Below, one piece after another: positions 52,174-61,680 of a stretch of DNA of 64,000 nt (positions are counted from its first letter, which is position 1; every line of letters begins with the position of its first letter). The DNA comes from Chlamydia poikilotherma (GTDB taxonomy: Bacteria; Chlamydiota; Chlamydiia; Chlamydiales; Chlamydiaceae): positions 310,001 through 374,000 of the forward strand of contig NZ_LS992154.1 in assembly GCF_900239975.1 (NCBI RefSeq), read 5' to 3'. A program made the position numbers and the translations under genes. A model generated the notes under the pieces. It had not been told where the DNA came from. It worked only from the letters and a program-made list of their open reading frames with translations, and made no database searches.

Positions 52174-52734
52174 ATGATTAGAGAATTAGAATACTATGGC
52201 AGCCATATATTGCGTAGAAAGGCTGATATAATTCCCGAAATTACTGCTGAGATTCGTCAGTTAGTTCAGGATATGTATGAAACTATGGTAGCTCATAAAG
52301 GTGTAGGCCTAGCTGCTCCTCAAGTAGGGGAAAGTGTAAGCCTTTTTGTTATGTGCGTTGAGGGGGAAACAGAGGACGGAGATTTGATCTTCTGTGATTT
52401 CCCTAGGGTATATATTAATCCTGTTCTTTCTAATATTGCTGAAGATCTTGTTATCGGTAGAGAAGGTTGTTTATCTATCCCTGGTTTGCGTGGGGATGTT
52501 TATCGTCCTCAAAGTGTCACCATAACGGCTATTAATCTTGATGGTCAAGAATTTACAGAGAATTTAGAAGGGTTTCCTGCACGTATCATCATGCATGAAA
52601 ACGATCACCTTCACGGTGTTTTATACATTGATAAGATGGAAGAACCTAAAGATCCTAAGAAATTTAAGGCGGCATTAGAAAAAATACGACGTCGTTATAA
52701 TGCTAATTTAAAAGAAGACGATCGAGCTTCTTAA
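52174..52734 (+). CDS. def: Peptide deformylase
   Basis: 186 residues; removes the N-formyl group from new proteins. All three motifs are present: [10 protein letters not shown] (about residues 48-57), EGCLSIPGL with the metal-binding Cys, and [11 protein letters not shown] with HExxH. The C-terminus is basic ([14 protein letters not shown]). Convergent with the lptD-like gene, with 72 nt between. Confidence 0.96.
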   Translation: MIRELEYYGSHILRRKADIIPEITAEIRQLVQDMYETMVAHKGVGLAAPQVGESVSLFVMCVEGETEDGDLIFCDFPRVYINPVLSNIAEDLVIGREGCLSIPGLRGDVYRPQSVTITAINLDGQEFTENLEGFPARIIMHENDHLHGVLYIDKMEEPKDPKKFKAALEKIRRRYNANLKEDDRAS

Positions 52735-52806
52735 CTGAGAGTTATATTTATTATTCCAAGGATTTCTTTAAATCTTAACTAGGATCCTTATCTTTCTTAT
52801 CCAGTA

Positions 52807-54903
52807 TTATTTATTAAACGGGCGTTTAGGTTTATCTAGTTTTAGATAGAAGAAGAAGCGGTTATCCGCTTCTCGTTTTTCATATACGGAATATAGCTGC
52901 CAATGTTCAAAGACTTTTGTTCCTAAAATCATCTGGTATTCAAGATAACTTGGTGTACTTGTCCTATGCCAGCCATATCTTAATGTTAAATGGTAATTCC
53001 AACAGGGATGAGGACGAACAAAAACCTTTCCTAAAATGAGATTCCTACGATCAGATAGAGGAGAATTAAAAAGCTCTTCAGGAGAGCGGCTAACATCTAA
53101 GATATAGTTTTCCCTGTCACATTTAAGAAGGCTATATTTACTTCTATGAAGGAACTCTAGGGTTAAACCTATATTATCACTTCCTACCCATTGCCAAAGG
53201 AGATTCATGTGATCCCAGCAATGTTTTTTCCATATCCATTCAGCATCTAGAGATAAAGTATTTTTACGATCTAAAGGTAGAGAAATCGTACACGCTGTTT
53301 TTGGAAATGTTGATCTAGCAAATGTATTTTTAAAGATTTGCGTTGTCCAGAGTTTTGCCGATGCCCGGGGAGCACTAGGGGAAACCCTATTTAATATGAA
53401 AGACTCTACGCCAACTTTACATAAATGTAGAGAGGAAAAGGCATCATTTATAGAAAAGATATAGTGTTCATGATTTTTTGCTAAAGGATGTGTTGCCGAG
53501 GTAAAGGAAATAAAGGGTTCTACAATGTGTTTTGTATGAAGGTAATTTTTATATGCTGAGAAACGATAGTCTAAATTTACTTGTGCAGAAGCTTGAGTAT
53601 GCCTTAAAGAAGTTTTTGGAACATTACTATAGTAAATTGCAGATGCGGAGACTGTCGGTGTTAGCGTTCCTATAAGCAAAGGAATTGTACGGTAGATTTT
53701 AGGAGATGCCGAAGCTCGTAATGAAGAAAAGTTAGATCCTGGAATATTATTGCTAAAGGCAAAGTTTAAATACCCACATTCGAACAGGTTCTCAATAAAG
53801 ATTCCCGTGTTTTTAATATTCACAGGATGCTGTTTCAAAGATAAATAGGGAAGCTCTTGATTGACATTCTGGAAAGGATTAACTTTCACAGAAGAAGATA
53901 AGCTACCGTCAAATAATGTATCTCGCCAGGTAAGACTAACTTGTGTAGGACCGGTGTTTTTTAACGAGAAATTATTCGGAAAAATATCTGCGACAGTTTC
54001 CCAACTATCACTAACATGATATTCTCCTGATAATTTTGCTTGTTTTCGCGATAGAGAAAAGTTCCCATTAAAGCGATAGCGATCCCGAGGTTCTGCCATA
54101 TCAATCGCTAGGCGATGGGCGTAGTAACTTTTCACATTAAAGACATTTTCAGGATTGTCTTTTTGAGAAAAATGCATGTTATAACCGATGCCAATGCCGT
54201 GCTTGAAAAAGCTATCTAGGAAAAATGTAGACTGGAAATGCCTTTTGGAAATCGGTGAATAGCTAACCCCTAGATACGACCCTAAGAAACCTCCTGTACC
54301 TCCACGGAAATTAATTGGAGGTTTAGGGATTTCCATAGGCATAATAGAAAATTGCGGAAGAAAGAGTATAGGAATATTACAGATGCTAAATGTTGTTTTT
54401 CCTATAGAGAGCACATTGTCAGAAGAGTATTCTAGATAATCTCCAGAAAGGCAAATATGTTTTCTAGGGCCCTCGGATGTGGATATATATCCCTTATGGA
54501 TAATCAAAGTTTCGGGGGTCAATGTCATCATAGACCCACCTAAAAACCATGGATACATAGCAAATCTACCGTTTGTCAAAAGACATGAATCGGTATCTTC
54601 GTAATATTCTAGGTAATCACAAACTAATGTTTTTCCTCGATAATTAACCATCACATTGCCATGAGCAATTAATTTCATCCCACGGTCAGGAACATTATCT
54701 ACATAAGCACGATTTGCCTGTATGCGAAGATTGTTATGAATATTAAGTACACCATCTTCGATATCTAAAGTTCCTGATAACCCTTTAAAATGGCTAAGAT
54801 AAGAGACTTTTTTCTTTGCGGCTTCTTTATGTGTTAATGCGTCTACTGAAGATGAAAATACCAGGAGGGAGGATACAAGGAGGTAGGGGAAACAACGCTT
54901 CAT
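52807..54903 (-). CDS. LptD-like outer membrane LPS assembly protein (698 aa)
   Basis: A signal peptide (MKRCFPYLLVSSLLVFSSSVDA) precedes an OstA/LptA-type jelly-roll domain (about residues 40-180: LRIQANRAYVDNVPDRGMKL, GNVMVNYRGKTLVCDYLEYY). A large beta-barrel follows, starting with LFLPQFSIMPMEIP and GGFLGSYLGVSY and rich in paired aromatic strands. This is the layout of LptD, the outer-membrane channel that inserts lipooligosaccharide. It is shorter than E. coli LptD and sequence similarity there is low. Final gene of a tightly packed minus-strand set, 10 nt after the HEAT-repeat gene. Confidence 0.75.
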   Translation of the reverse strand: MKRCFPYLLVSSLLVFSSSVDALTHKEAAKKKVSYLSHFKGLSGTLDIEDGVLNIHNNLRIQANRAYVDNVPDRGMKLIAHGNVMVNYRGKTLVCDYLEYYEDTDSCLLTNGRFAMYPWFLGGSMMTLTPETLIIHKGYISTSEGPRKHICLSGDYLEYSSDNVLSIGKTTFSICNIPILFLPQFSIMPMEIPKPPINFRGGTGGFLGSYLGVSYSPISKRHFQSTFFLDSFFKHGIGIGYNMHFSQKDNPENVFNVKSYYAHRLAIDMAEPRDRYRFNGNFSLSRKQAKLSGEYHVSDSWETVADIFPNNFSLKNTGPTQVSLTWRDTLFDGSLSSSVKVNPFQNVNQELPYLSLKQHPVNIKNTGIFIENLFECGYLNFAFSNNIPGSNFSSLRASASPKIYRTIPLLIGTLTPTVSASAIYYSNVPKTSLRHTQASAQVNLDYRFSAYKNYLHTKHIVEPFISFTSATHPLAKNHEHYIFSINDAFSSLHLCKVGVESFILNRVSPSAPRASAKLWTTQIFKNTFARSTFPKTACTISLPLDRKNTLSLDAEWIWKKHCWDHMNLLWQWVGSDNIGLTLEFLHRSKYSLLKCDRENYILDVSRSPEELFNSPLSDRRNLILGKVFVRPHPCWNYHLTLRYGWHRTSTPSYLEYQMILGTKVFEHWQLYSVYEKREADNRFFFYLKLDKPKRPFNK

Positions 54904-54913
54904 ACATCTCTCA

Positions 54914-56620
54914 TTATTCTATGATTTTCATCAACAGCCCAGCTAGAATATGACTATTTTTTGCTTTCGTTTGTGTCATAAGCTGGATGAGTAAGCGGAT
55001 ATCTTCATGAGTTTTTGAGGCTACCAGAGTTTCAAGGATATCTAACATAAGCTTAGCTCGTGTTTCTGGAGCGATTTGATAACGAAGATAGGGAGAATCA
55101 GGATGTGGTTGTTTATCTTCCGTATCGATAAACAATAAAGTTTCTTGAATGAGATCTTGAGCATAACGATGTAAGGATAATTTTTTCTCAGGATCTTTAG
55201 TAAGATTATACAAAGCTAAATCAGCATAAGCACGAATTACGGGTTCTCCAGGGAGCTGAGAGGCCCGTGAAAGAATTTCTAAAGCTTGTTGATGTGAAGA
55301 ATGTGCTAGAAAAGTTATTGCCTTAGAAGCGAGGATAGTTTTTTGACTTAACAGGATCTTTTCTATATAGGGAAGATACGCTTCTTTGGGAAGTTGCAAT
55401 AGAGACATAAGAATTTGTTCTTCAGAACTTTGAATTGCTGATAAAGCTTTAGCGCGTTCCGTAGGATTTTGAGGAAGGATAATTCCTCGACATTTCCATG
55501 CTTGTGTAGCGCGTCCTTTAGAAAATGCTGGGATGAGTGCTTGGCTATAGTGCGGCTGTATTAACCATTCTGTAATGTAGTTAAGAAGATTAGGATGATC
55601 GCATCCTAAATGTATTAACGCCAAGCCTGCATTTAACTTTGCTTCGCTGTTTTTAGTATTTAAAAATACAGGAAGCAGTAGAGAAACTCCCACTTCTTTT
55701 GATAATAATCGTGCTGTGTAGAGAGCATTCGAGCGTTCTTCTCGCACCTGTTTTTCAAAAATAGGAAGAGCATCTTCTTCTTTGCCAATAGCAATTAATG
55801 CTTGAGCAGCAGCCAAAGATAAATCGGGATCATTTCTTTCCGAGAGTTTTTTTATAGCATTGTAGCTTTGACCATCTTTTAACATGCCTAAAGCATAAAC
55901 AGCAGCTTCGCGATCCAAGGGAGAAGCGCTTGTTAATAAATGGCGCAATGTAGGTAGAAACCGTTTTTGTTGATACTCTCCAATGAGTAGGGCTGCGTAA
56001 TTTCTTGTTGTACTTTTTGTTGATGAGAGCAACTGACGTACATAGGTGTCCGATTCTTCAGTTTCCAATCTTAGGAAGATAGCAGCAGAAAGACATTGGA
56101 TTTCTTCTGGGAGTTTATAAATAAAAGAATGGAGGTAATCAATAACTTTAATATTTTTTAATCCTGCCAAGCGATAGGCTGCTTCTAAACGAATCACAGG
56201 ATAGGCAGAGGCAAGAGCTTTGAATAAAAGCTCGTCCGATGTTTTTCCTAGGTGCGAAGATAAAGCAGATAATACTAGTAATTGCTGCAGGGGATCTTCT
56301 GTTTCCATAGCTTGTGAGAGGATTTCCAAAGATTCTGAAGAACCTACAATACCTGCACCTATAATTGTACTTTTTCTTATATAGGGGTCTTCTGAGCGTA
56401 GTCCTTGTATCAAGCAGCTCTCAGAGATTTTTCTTAATAAAGGAAAGTCGTGTTCCCCATGAGCATCTAAAGCTTCTAAATAAGCAACAAGAGCTTGTTC
56501 TACCGATTTTTGGCTAGTGTAAAGGATTTTATGGCTTATGGGATCAGGAAAGTTACCAAAGACTAAACTGGGAAAACCTAATAGTAGTCCTAGGGATGCG
56601 ATTAAACGAGATAGTCCCAT
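54914..56620 (-). CDS. Exported HEAT-repeat protein (568 aa)
   Basis: The signal peptide is [22 protein letters not shown]. The rest is a chain of helical HEAT/PBS-lyase-type repeats, for example [37 protein letters not shown] and [15 protein letters not shown], which form a protein-binding solenoid. No catalytic motif. The start lies inside the end of maf (19-nt overlap) and the stop is 10 nt before the lptD-like gene, so a joint role in the cell envelope is plausible but unproven. Confidence 0.8.
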   Translation of the reverse strand: MGLSRLIASLGLLLGFPSLVFGNFPDPISHKILYTSQKSVEQALVAYLEALDAHGEHDFPLLRKISESCLIQGLRSEDPYIRKSTIIGAGIVGSSESLEILSQAMETEDPLQQLLVLSALSSHLGKTSDELLFKALASAYPVIRLEAAYRLAGLKNIKVIDYLHSFIYKLPEEIQCLSAAIFLRLETEESDTYVRQLLSSTKSTTRNYAALLIGEYQQKRFLPTLRHLLTSASPLDREAAVYALGMLKDGQSYNAIKKLSERNDPDLSLAAAQALIAIGKEEDALPIFEKQVREERSNALYTARLLSKEVGVSLLLPVFLNTKNSEAKLNAGLALIHLGCDHPNLLNYITEWLIQPHYSQALIPAFSKGRATQAWKCRGIILPQNPTERAKALSAIQSSEEQILMSLLQLPKEAYLPYIEKILLSQKTILASKAITFLAHSSHQQALEILSRASQLPGEPVIRAYADLALYNLTKDPEKKLSLHRYAQDLIQETLLFIDTEDKQPHPDSPYLRYQIAPETRAKLMLDILETLVASKTHEDIRLLIQLMTQTKAKNSHILAGLLMKIIE

Positions 56621-57192
56621 AAATTAACGTCGAACTCCAACAAGAGATGTTTCAATGTTTTAATAGGAAGACCCTGGACGTTATATGAGCAGCCCTGGAT
56701 ATTATCAATAACTAATCCCCCGCCTTCTTGAATGCTATAGCTTCCACATTTATCCAAAGTAGAAAATGCTTCAACATACCTTCCTAAGTATTTTTCAGGG
56801 AGCTCAGTAAATGTCACCTGTGTTGTTTCTTCTCCAGTTGCTAATTTCTGATCCTTGAGAAGAGCAATACTAGTAATTACGGAATGTGTTTGACCACTTA
56901 ATGTTTTTAACATCTCAATAGCTTCATCATGCGAGCTCGGCTTATTAAAAATTTTTCCTTTATAGACGACAACAGTATCGGCAGTAAGGATCAAACCTTC
57001 GGGGTGGTGGTCTTTGACTATAGATTCAGCTTTCCCTATCGCTAATTCTCGTGAATATGCAATGGGATCACCTTGATAGGGAACTGCATGTTCTTCGAAT
57101 TTTGATGAGATGCAAGTAAAGGGAATACGAAAATATTGTAGAATTGATTTTCTTCGTGGAGAAGAAGAGCCTAAGATCAATTGTGGTTCCAT
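56602..57192 (-). CDS. maf: Maf-like nucleotide pyrophosphatase
   Basis: 196 residues of the Maf/HAM1 fold, house-cleaning nucleoside triphosphate pyrophosphatases also linked to septum control. [14 protein letters not shown] (Maf signature, residues 5-18), [11 protein letters not shown] with the catalytic acid, and [16 protein letters not shown] are intact. The substrate type cannot be settled by eye. It overlaps the following HEAT-repeat gene by 19 nt. Confidence 0.92.
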   Translation of the reverse strand: MEPQLILGSSSPRRKSILQYFRIPFTCISSKFEEHAVPYQGDPIAYSRELAIGKAESIVKDHHPEGLILTADTVVVYKGKIFNKPSSHDEAIEMLKTLSGQTHSVITSIALLKDQKLATGEETTQVTFTELPEKYLGRYVEAFSTLDKCGSYSIQEGGGLVIDNIQGCSYNVQGLPIKTLKHLLLEFDVNLWDYLV

Positions 57193-57230
57193 ATGCCCTC
57201 AATAAAATATGTTCTTGACTATTATATAGC

Positions 57231-58823
57231 TTAGGCTAGCTTGCTGCTGCTTGTGTAGTCTGCCATAGTTCCATCAAAGAAATTGATCTTACCTTTATCG
57301 AAGATAAGGAGTTTTGTTGCACACTCTTCGATTAAAGTTCTATCATGAGAAACAAATATGGATGTCCCTTTATAATCATTAATGGCCCAGGCTAATGCAG
57401 AAACAGATTCTAGGTCTAAGTGATTGTTTGCTTCATCAAGAATAAGTACATTGTGATTTTCCAACATCATCCCTGCCATAAGCAAGCGTGCGGTTTCTCC
57501 TCCGGACAATGCCTTAATTTGTTTAAAGGCATCATCTCCACCAAACAACATTTTTCCTAAAACACTACGGATTTCTTGATCGTTAATACCTGTTTTGCGA
57601 TTGCGTAACCATTCAAACAATGTTTCATCCCCGCAATTTTTTAAAACATCAGAGTGATTTTGGGGAAAATAAGAATAAGCAACTTGATGACCAATTTTTA
57701 TAGATCCTTGATTAGGAGCCTCTACAGCAGCTAAAAGTTTCATTAATGTAGTTTTCCCAAGACCATTGTTTCCAATAATCCCTAGTTTATCTCCTTGATA
57801 GATCTCTAAAGAAAAAGGCTGAAATATGGGATCCTCATCATTATAACTTTTGGTGATACCTTCTATAGAAAAGACCACTTTGCCAGAAGCTTTTTCTGAT
57901 AGGGGAAAGCGTATGTAAGGACGCTGAATATTAGATTTTTTTAATTCTTGAGGTTGTAGCTTTTTAATTTCTCTTAAGCGAGATTGCACTTGACTTGCTC
58001 GAGAGCCTGCCCCAAATTTAGCGACAAAATCTTTAAGCTGAGCAATTTTTTTCTCTTTAGATTTAATGTCGGCTTTCTCTTGATCTCTAGAAGCTGTTTT
58101 CATTTCTACCATGGCATCGTAATTGCCTGGATAGATGATGACAGTGTCGTAATCAATATCAGCAATGTGAGTGGTGATAGTGTTTAAGAAGTGCCTGTCG
58201 TGGCTAACAACAATTACAGTGCCGTCGTAATCTTTTAAAAAATTTCCTAGCCAGTTAATCGAATAAATATCTAAATGGTTCGTAGGTTCGTCAAGAAGTA
58301 GGGCTTCTGGATGTCCGAACAAAGACTGACATAAAAGCACACGAAACTGCAAATCTATAGGAATCGTCGACATTTTATTATTGAATAATTCTTCAGGAAT
58401 ACCAATGCCTGTGAGAAGTTCTTCGGCTTCAGATTCTGCTCGGTAACCATTTTCTTCACCGATGATTTCTTCCATTTCGCCAAGTTTGATACCAATGGCA
58501 TCAGTGAATTCTTCTAAGTATAGAGCATCTCTTTTTTGCAGAGCATCCCATAGACGAGCATTGCCCATAATCACACAATCTATGACAGAAATGTCTCCAA
58601 AGCTATCAATATTTTGACGTAAGATGCCAATTTTTTTAGGTAAAGAAATTGACCCACGCGTAGGCTCTACGAAGCCTGTGATTATCTTTAATAATGTAGA
58701 TTTTCCCGCGCCGTTAGGTCCCGTTAATCCGTAGCGATTTCCAGGATTGAAGACGACAGAAACGTCGTCGAACAATACCCGTGTGCCTAAAGTTTTGCCG
58801 ATTTTGTCAAGTACAATGCTCAT
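57231..58823 (-). CDS. ABC-F family ATPase (YbiT-like)
   Basis: About 530 residues with two ATP-binding domains and no membrane segments, the layout of ribosome-associated ABC-F translation factors. Walker A motifs are GPNGAGKST and GNNGLGKTT, Walker B motifs LLLDEPTNHLD and LILDEANNHLD. The first signature is degenerate (IPIDLQFRVLL), the second normal (LSGGETARLL); a degenerate first signature is what I recall for E. coli YbiT. Starts at 58859 and 58832 are possible; MSIVLDKIGKTLG at 58823 matches the family N-terminus. Lies between xerC and maf, as in CT347-CT349. Confidence 0.88.
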   Translation of the reverse strand: MSIVLDKIGKTLGTRVLFDDVSVVFNPGNRYGLTGPNGAGKSTLLKIITGFVEPTRGSISLPKKIGILRQNIDSFGDISVIDCVIMGNARLWDALQKRDALYLEEFTDAIGIKLGEMEEIIGEENGYRAESEAEELLTGIGIPEELFNNKMSTIPIDLQFRVLLCQSLFGHPEALLLDEPTNHLDIYSINWLGNFLKDYDGTVIVVSHDRHFLNTITTHIADIDYDTVIIYPGNYDAMVEMKTASRDQEKADIKSKEKKIAQLKDFVAKFGAGSRASQVQSRLREIKKLQPQELKKSNIQRPYIRFPLSEKASGKVVFSIEGITKSYNDEDPIFQPFSLEIYQGDKLGIIGNNGLGKTTLMKLLAAVEAPNQGSIKIGHQVAYSYFPQNHSDVLKNCGDETLFEWLRNRKTGINDQEIRSVLGKMLFGGDDAFKQIKALSGGETARLLMAGMMLENHNVLILDEANNHLDLESVSALAWAINDYKGTSIFVSHDRTLIEECATKLLIFDKGKINFFDGTMADYTSSSKLA

Positions 58824-58875
58824 AGCATCTAGCATAACAAAGAGGATCTTAGAGCACAAGAGGTTTGCCTAAGGT

Positions 58876-59814
58876 TTAACTATGGGGGTGAGACTCATCA
58901 TGAGTTTGCTTTTTAAGCTTCATAGATACATGAGTATAGATAGTTGTAGTTTCTAAAGAACTGTGTCCAAGAAGTGCTTGAATCGTTTTTAAGTCCATAC
59001 CGTTCTCTAGCCAATGTGTGGCAATCGTATGACGGATTGTATGAGGTGTGATATTCGCTGACAAGCCTGATTGAAGAAGATATTTTTGAAACTTTCTATC
59101 AATAGAACGAGTGGTTAATCTTTTCCCAAAACGATTTAAAAAAATTGCTTGAGCATCTTGCTCTATAGTAGCTCTTTTGGGGTGATTTAAGTATTGTTGT
59201 AACCATTGGGCTGCATGAGGAGTAATAGGGACAAGACGTTCTTTTTTTCCTTTTCCTTGGATGCGGATAAGATTAGAATTAAAATCGATATCCCAGTGAT
59301 TGATAGCTACGATTTCACTAATACGTAATCCTGAGCTATAAAATAGTTCCAATAGGCAACGATCACGAAACCCAGTATATTTCGATAGGTCAGGGATTGC
59401 CATAAGAATTTCCACTTGTTCATAAGTAATGGGTGAGGGTAATTCTTTAGGGAGCCTGGGCCCGTGAATTGTTTCTGTAGGATCCTCAAGGATGATGCGG
59501 TGTTTTATACAATATTGTGAGAAACTTTTAATTGTTGAGAGGCGACGTTTTATCGTGCGTTTTGATTTATTTTCTTGCATCAATTCTAAAATATAGAGAC
59601 GTATTAGATCTTTTGTAAATAAAGAGAAAGAGAGCTCAGCAACTTTTCTTTCTTGAGCAAGTAAGCAAATAGGTACAGACGGATAGAGTTTATTCCGTCT
59701 TTCTAAGAAATTTTTGAAGTTGTTTAGATCTATACAATAGTTTCTTAAAGTATGAGGAGATGCTGTTTTTATGTTTTTTAGATAATCAAGAAAAGCATAA
59801 AAAGCTGAAATCAT
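58876..59814 (-). CDS. xerC: Tyrosine recombinase XerC
   Basis: 312 residues. The N-terminal SAM-like DNA-binding domain ([19 protein letters not shown]) is followed by the catalytic domain with all active residues: Arg in SSGLRISEI, Lys in [24 protein letters not shown] and the nucleophile in TTIYTHV. It resolves chromosome dimers with its partner XerD. No integrase-like mobile context is present, so it is the housekeeping enzyme. Confidence 0.93.
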   Translation of the reverse strand: MISAFYAFLDYLKNIKTASPHTLRNYCIDLNNFKNFLERRNKLYPSVPICLLAQERKVAELSFSLFTKDLIRLYILELMQENKSKRTIKRRLSTIKSFSQYCIKHRIILEDPTETIHGPRLPKELPSPITYEQVEILMAIPDLSKYTGFRDRCLLELFYSSGLRISEIVAINHWDIDFNSNLIRIQGKGKKERLVPITPHAAQWLQQYLNHPKRATIEQDAQAIFLNRFGKRLTTRSIDRKFQKYLLQSGLSANITPHTIRHTIATHWLENGMDLKTIQALLGHSSLETTTIYTHVSMKLKKQTHDESHPHS

Positions 59815-59856
59815 AGTTTTCCTAAGTACTTTTCTAAAGTATCTCCTTACTGAGAT

Positions 59857-60777
59857 TTATTTAGAAGAGGGGTTTTTAGGAAAGGGATAACTACGGAATT
59901 CTTCAGCAGCAGCGACATTAGGGAAAATTTTCCGAGCTTCTAGTTCGAATTCTTTAGAATTTAAATAACGTGCAGAAAAGTGTGTGAGTACAAGTTGTTG
60001 CGCTCCAGCAGTCAAAGCTTGTGTGGCAGCTTGTTTTGCTGTCATATGGTAATGACTTTCTGCTAAATGACGATGTTCTTCAAGATATGTGCTTTCACAT
60101 AACATAATTCTTGCATCTTTGGCTAAATCTACAACAGATTGGCAGGGGAGAGTATCGGCAATAACAGCAATGCTATCGCCTTTTCTGACATAGCTTACAT
60201 CTTTAAGATATATAGTATTTCCATTTACGGTTACTTGATCATTGCGAATGAGGTCTTGCATAATAGGTCCGCGTAATCCTGAAGTTTTGATTTTTTCTGG
60301 AATAAATTTTATCGTATCAGGTTCTGTGATTCTCCATCCCAATGTGTCTACAAGGTGATCGAGTTTACGCGCTTCAATACGAAAATTCCCAAAATCTTCA
60401 ACAATCCCTTCTTTATCTATAGGGTGCTCTACAACATTTATGATCTCATGATAGATAGTGCCATAACGTAATCGATCGAAGTATTTTTTCCCTGAAGCTG
60501 GGTAGTAGCAGTGTATAGGATGGGTAACTTTATCTAAGTTCAATCTCATAAGCATGGAACCCAAACCTAAACAGTGATCCCCGTGGAAATGGCTGATAAA
60601 GATTCTGGAGACTACAGTAGGAGCAATATTAGCAAAAATGAATTGTCTTTGTGTTCCCTCGCCTGGATCAAAAAGCAAACCTTCGTTATTCCAACGAAAT
60701 AGATAGGCTCCTTGATTACGCGTTCGCGTAGGTTGTTGACTAGAGCAACCTAAAATAATTAATTCTCTACAGCTCAT
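59857..60777 (-). CDS. rnz: Ribonuclease Z
   Basis: 306-residue metallo-beta-lactamase-fold endonuclease that trims tRNA 3' ends. [11 protein letters not shown], the metal motif [21 protein letters not shown] with the conserved His, and LTHFSARY are present. This matters here because the tRNA-Ser in the window does not encode CCA. Followed at 42 nt by xerC; about 120 nt separate it from the Inc-like gene upstream. Confidence 0.94.
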   Translation of the reverse strand: MSCRELIILGCSSQQPTRTRNQGAYLFRWNNEGLLFDPGEGTQRQFIFANIAPTVVSRIFISHFHGDHCLGLGSMLMRLNLDKVTHPIHCYYPASGKKYFDRLRYGTIYHEIINVVEHPIDKEGIVEDFGNFRIEARKLDHLVDTLGWRITEPDTIKFIPEKIKTSGLRGPIMQDLIRNDQVTVNGNTIYLKDVSYVRKGDSIAVIADTLPCQSVVDLAKDARIMLCESTYLEEHRHLAESHYHMTAKQAATQALTAGAQQLVLTHFSARYLNSKEFELEARKIFPNVAAAEEFRSYPFPKNPSSK

Positions 60778-60900
60778 AAATTTAGGAGAAAGTTTCCGGG
60801 GAAAAAATAGAATAAACTAATCCAGTAAAAATACTCTACTAGAACTTACCTCTGGATATTATGAATTTTATTTTTAATTTAATCCACACAGTTGAAGTGA

Positions 60901-61539
60901 TCAGCTATACTTCGAGGGTAAATAAGGTTTCGTTACAGTACTAGGATGTGTTTTGGGTTGGGAAGAATCAGAAGAAGATAGATTAGAAGATGCGCTAGGA
61001 GAGGAGCTTTTGGGTCGAATTAGATTTAAAACTGTTGAATTTTTTCTTCGTGGTTGAGGTGCTTCATCAGAAGATGTATCTTGCACTTGTGTCTGTTGAG
61101 GACGAGCTCTTACAGTTTTTCGTTGTCTTCTTCGGACTTTTCCTTCTTGTTCTTGGACATATTTTTTCTCATCATCTTTGATGATTTCATGAAGTAGACG
61201 GTTGTGTCGTGTATCTAATTTGGACAAATCTAAATCTCTAGGGCGTACAGAAACGGGAGGTTTTGATAAACAGCTCATGATTATGGGGAATAGGGCCATA
61301 CCTACAAGAAGCGAGGCTAAGGCGGTAATACCAATGTAAATTCCTTCGAGAAGAAATGGAGTAGCTAGAAAACCTCCCATCATAACTGCTGTTAGCAAAG
61401 CTAAGATGACCATGCAAATTAAAGCAATAGGGTTGCTGCCTTTCTTACCTTCTACTTTTTTTGCCGTATCTGTTGTTATAGTGTGGTTGGTGTGGTTGTT
61501 TTGGACAGCAACATTGGGAGTGAATCGAGGAAAAGTCAT
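60901..61539 (-). CDS. Inc-like protein with basic, Ser/Pro-rich tail (212 aa)
   Basis: Two adjacent hydrophobic stretches (about residues 37-62 and 66-90) form the bilobed domain of Inc proteins; the remaining 120 residues are Arg/Lys-rich then Ser/Pro-rich (VRRRQRKTVRARPQQ ... SSSPSASSNLSSSD). It resembles the layout of the Inc-like protein at 29066-30223. No enzyme motif. By order it corresponds to CT345 of C. trachomatis (from memory). Location in the inclusion membrane is inference. Confidence 0.7.
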   Translation of the reverse strand: MTFPRFTPNVAVQNNHTNHTITTDTAKKVEGKKGSNPIALICMVILALLTAVMMGGFLATPFLLEGIYIGITALASLLVGMALFPIIMSCLSKPPVSVRPRDLDLSKLDTRHNRLLHEIIKDDEKKYVQEQEGKVRRRQRKTVRARPQQTQVQDTSSDEAPQPRRKNSTVLNLIRPKSSSPSASSNLSSSDSSQPKTHPSTVTKPYLPSKYS

Positions 61540-61627
61540 GAAAGTCTACTTCATGGGTTTATTTTAAGAATGTGCAGTTTAGAAATTTCGGGAACGTTTG
61601 TAAATATACAGTTTTTTTTCTAGAAAG

Positions 61628-61668
61628 AGTTTAGAGCCGTTAGTTTATAAAGGAAACGGCTCTAAACT
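61628..61668 (-). terminator. Perfect 14-bp stem after lon
   Basis: Arms AGTTTAGAGCCGTT (61628-61641) and its complement (61655-61668), 13-nt loop, 12 nt past the lon stop. T-rich but not continuous U tract on the minus strand. Confidence 0.65.
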
Positions 61669-61680
61669 ATGTCATAAGAG

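Noticed and set aside
58350-58400. Degenerate first ABC signature motif as a loss of function
   Set aside because: A degenerate first signature is, as I recall, normal for YbiT-type ABC-F proteins, and both Walker pairs are intact.
58876-59814. Tyrosine recombinase as a sign of an integrated element
   Set aside because: It lies in a conserved housekeeping gene order, next to rnz and the ABC-F gene, with no attachment repeats or cargo genes; it is XerC.
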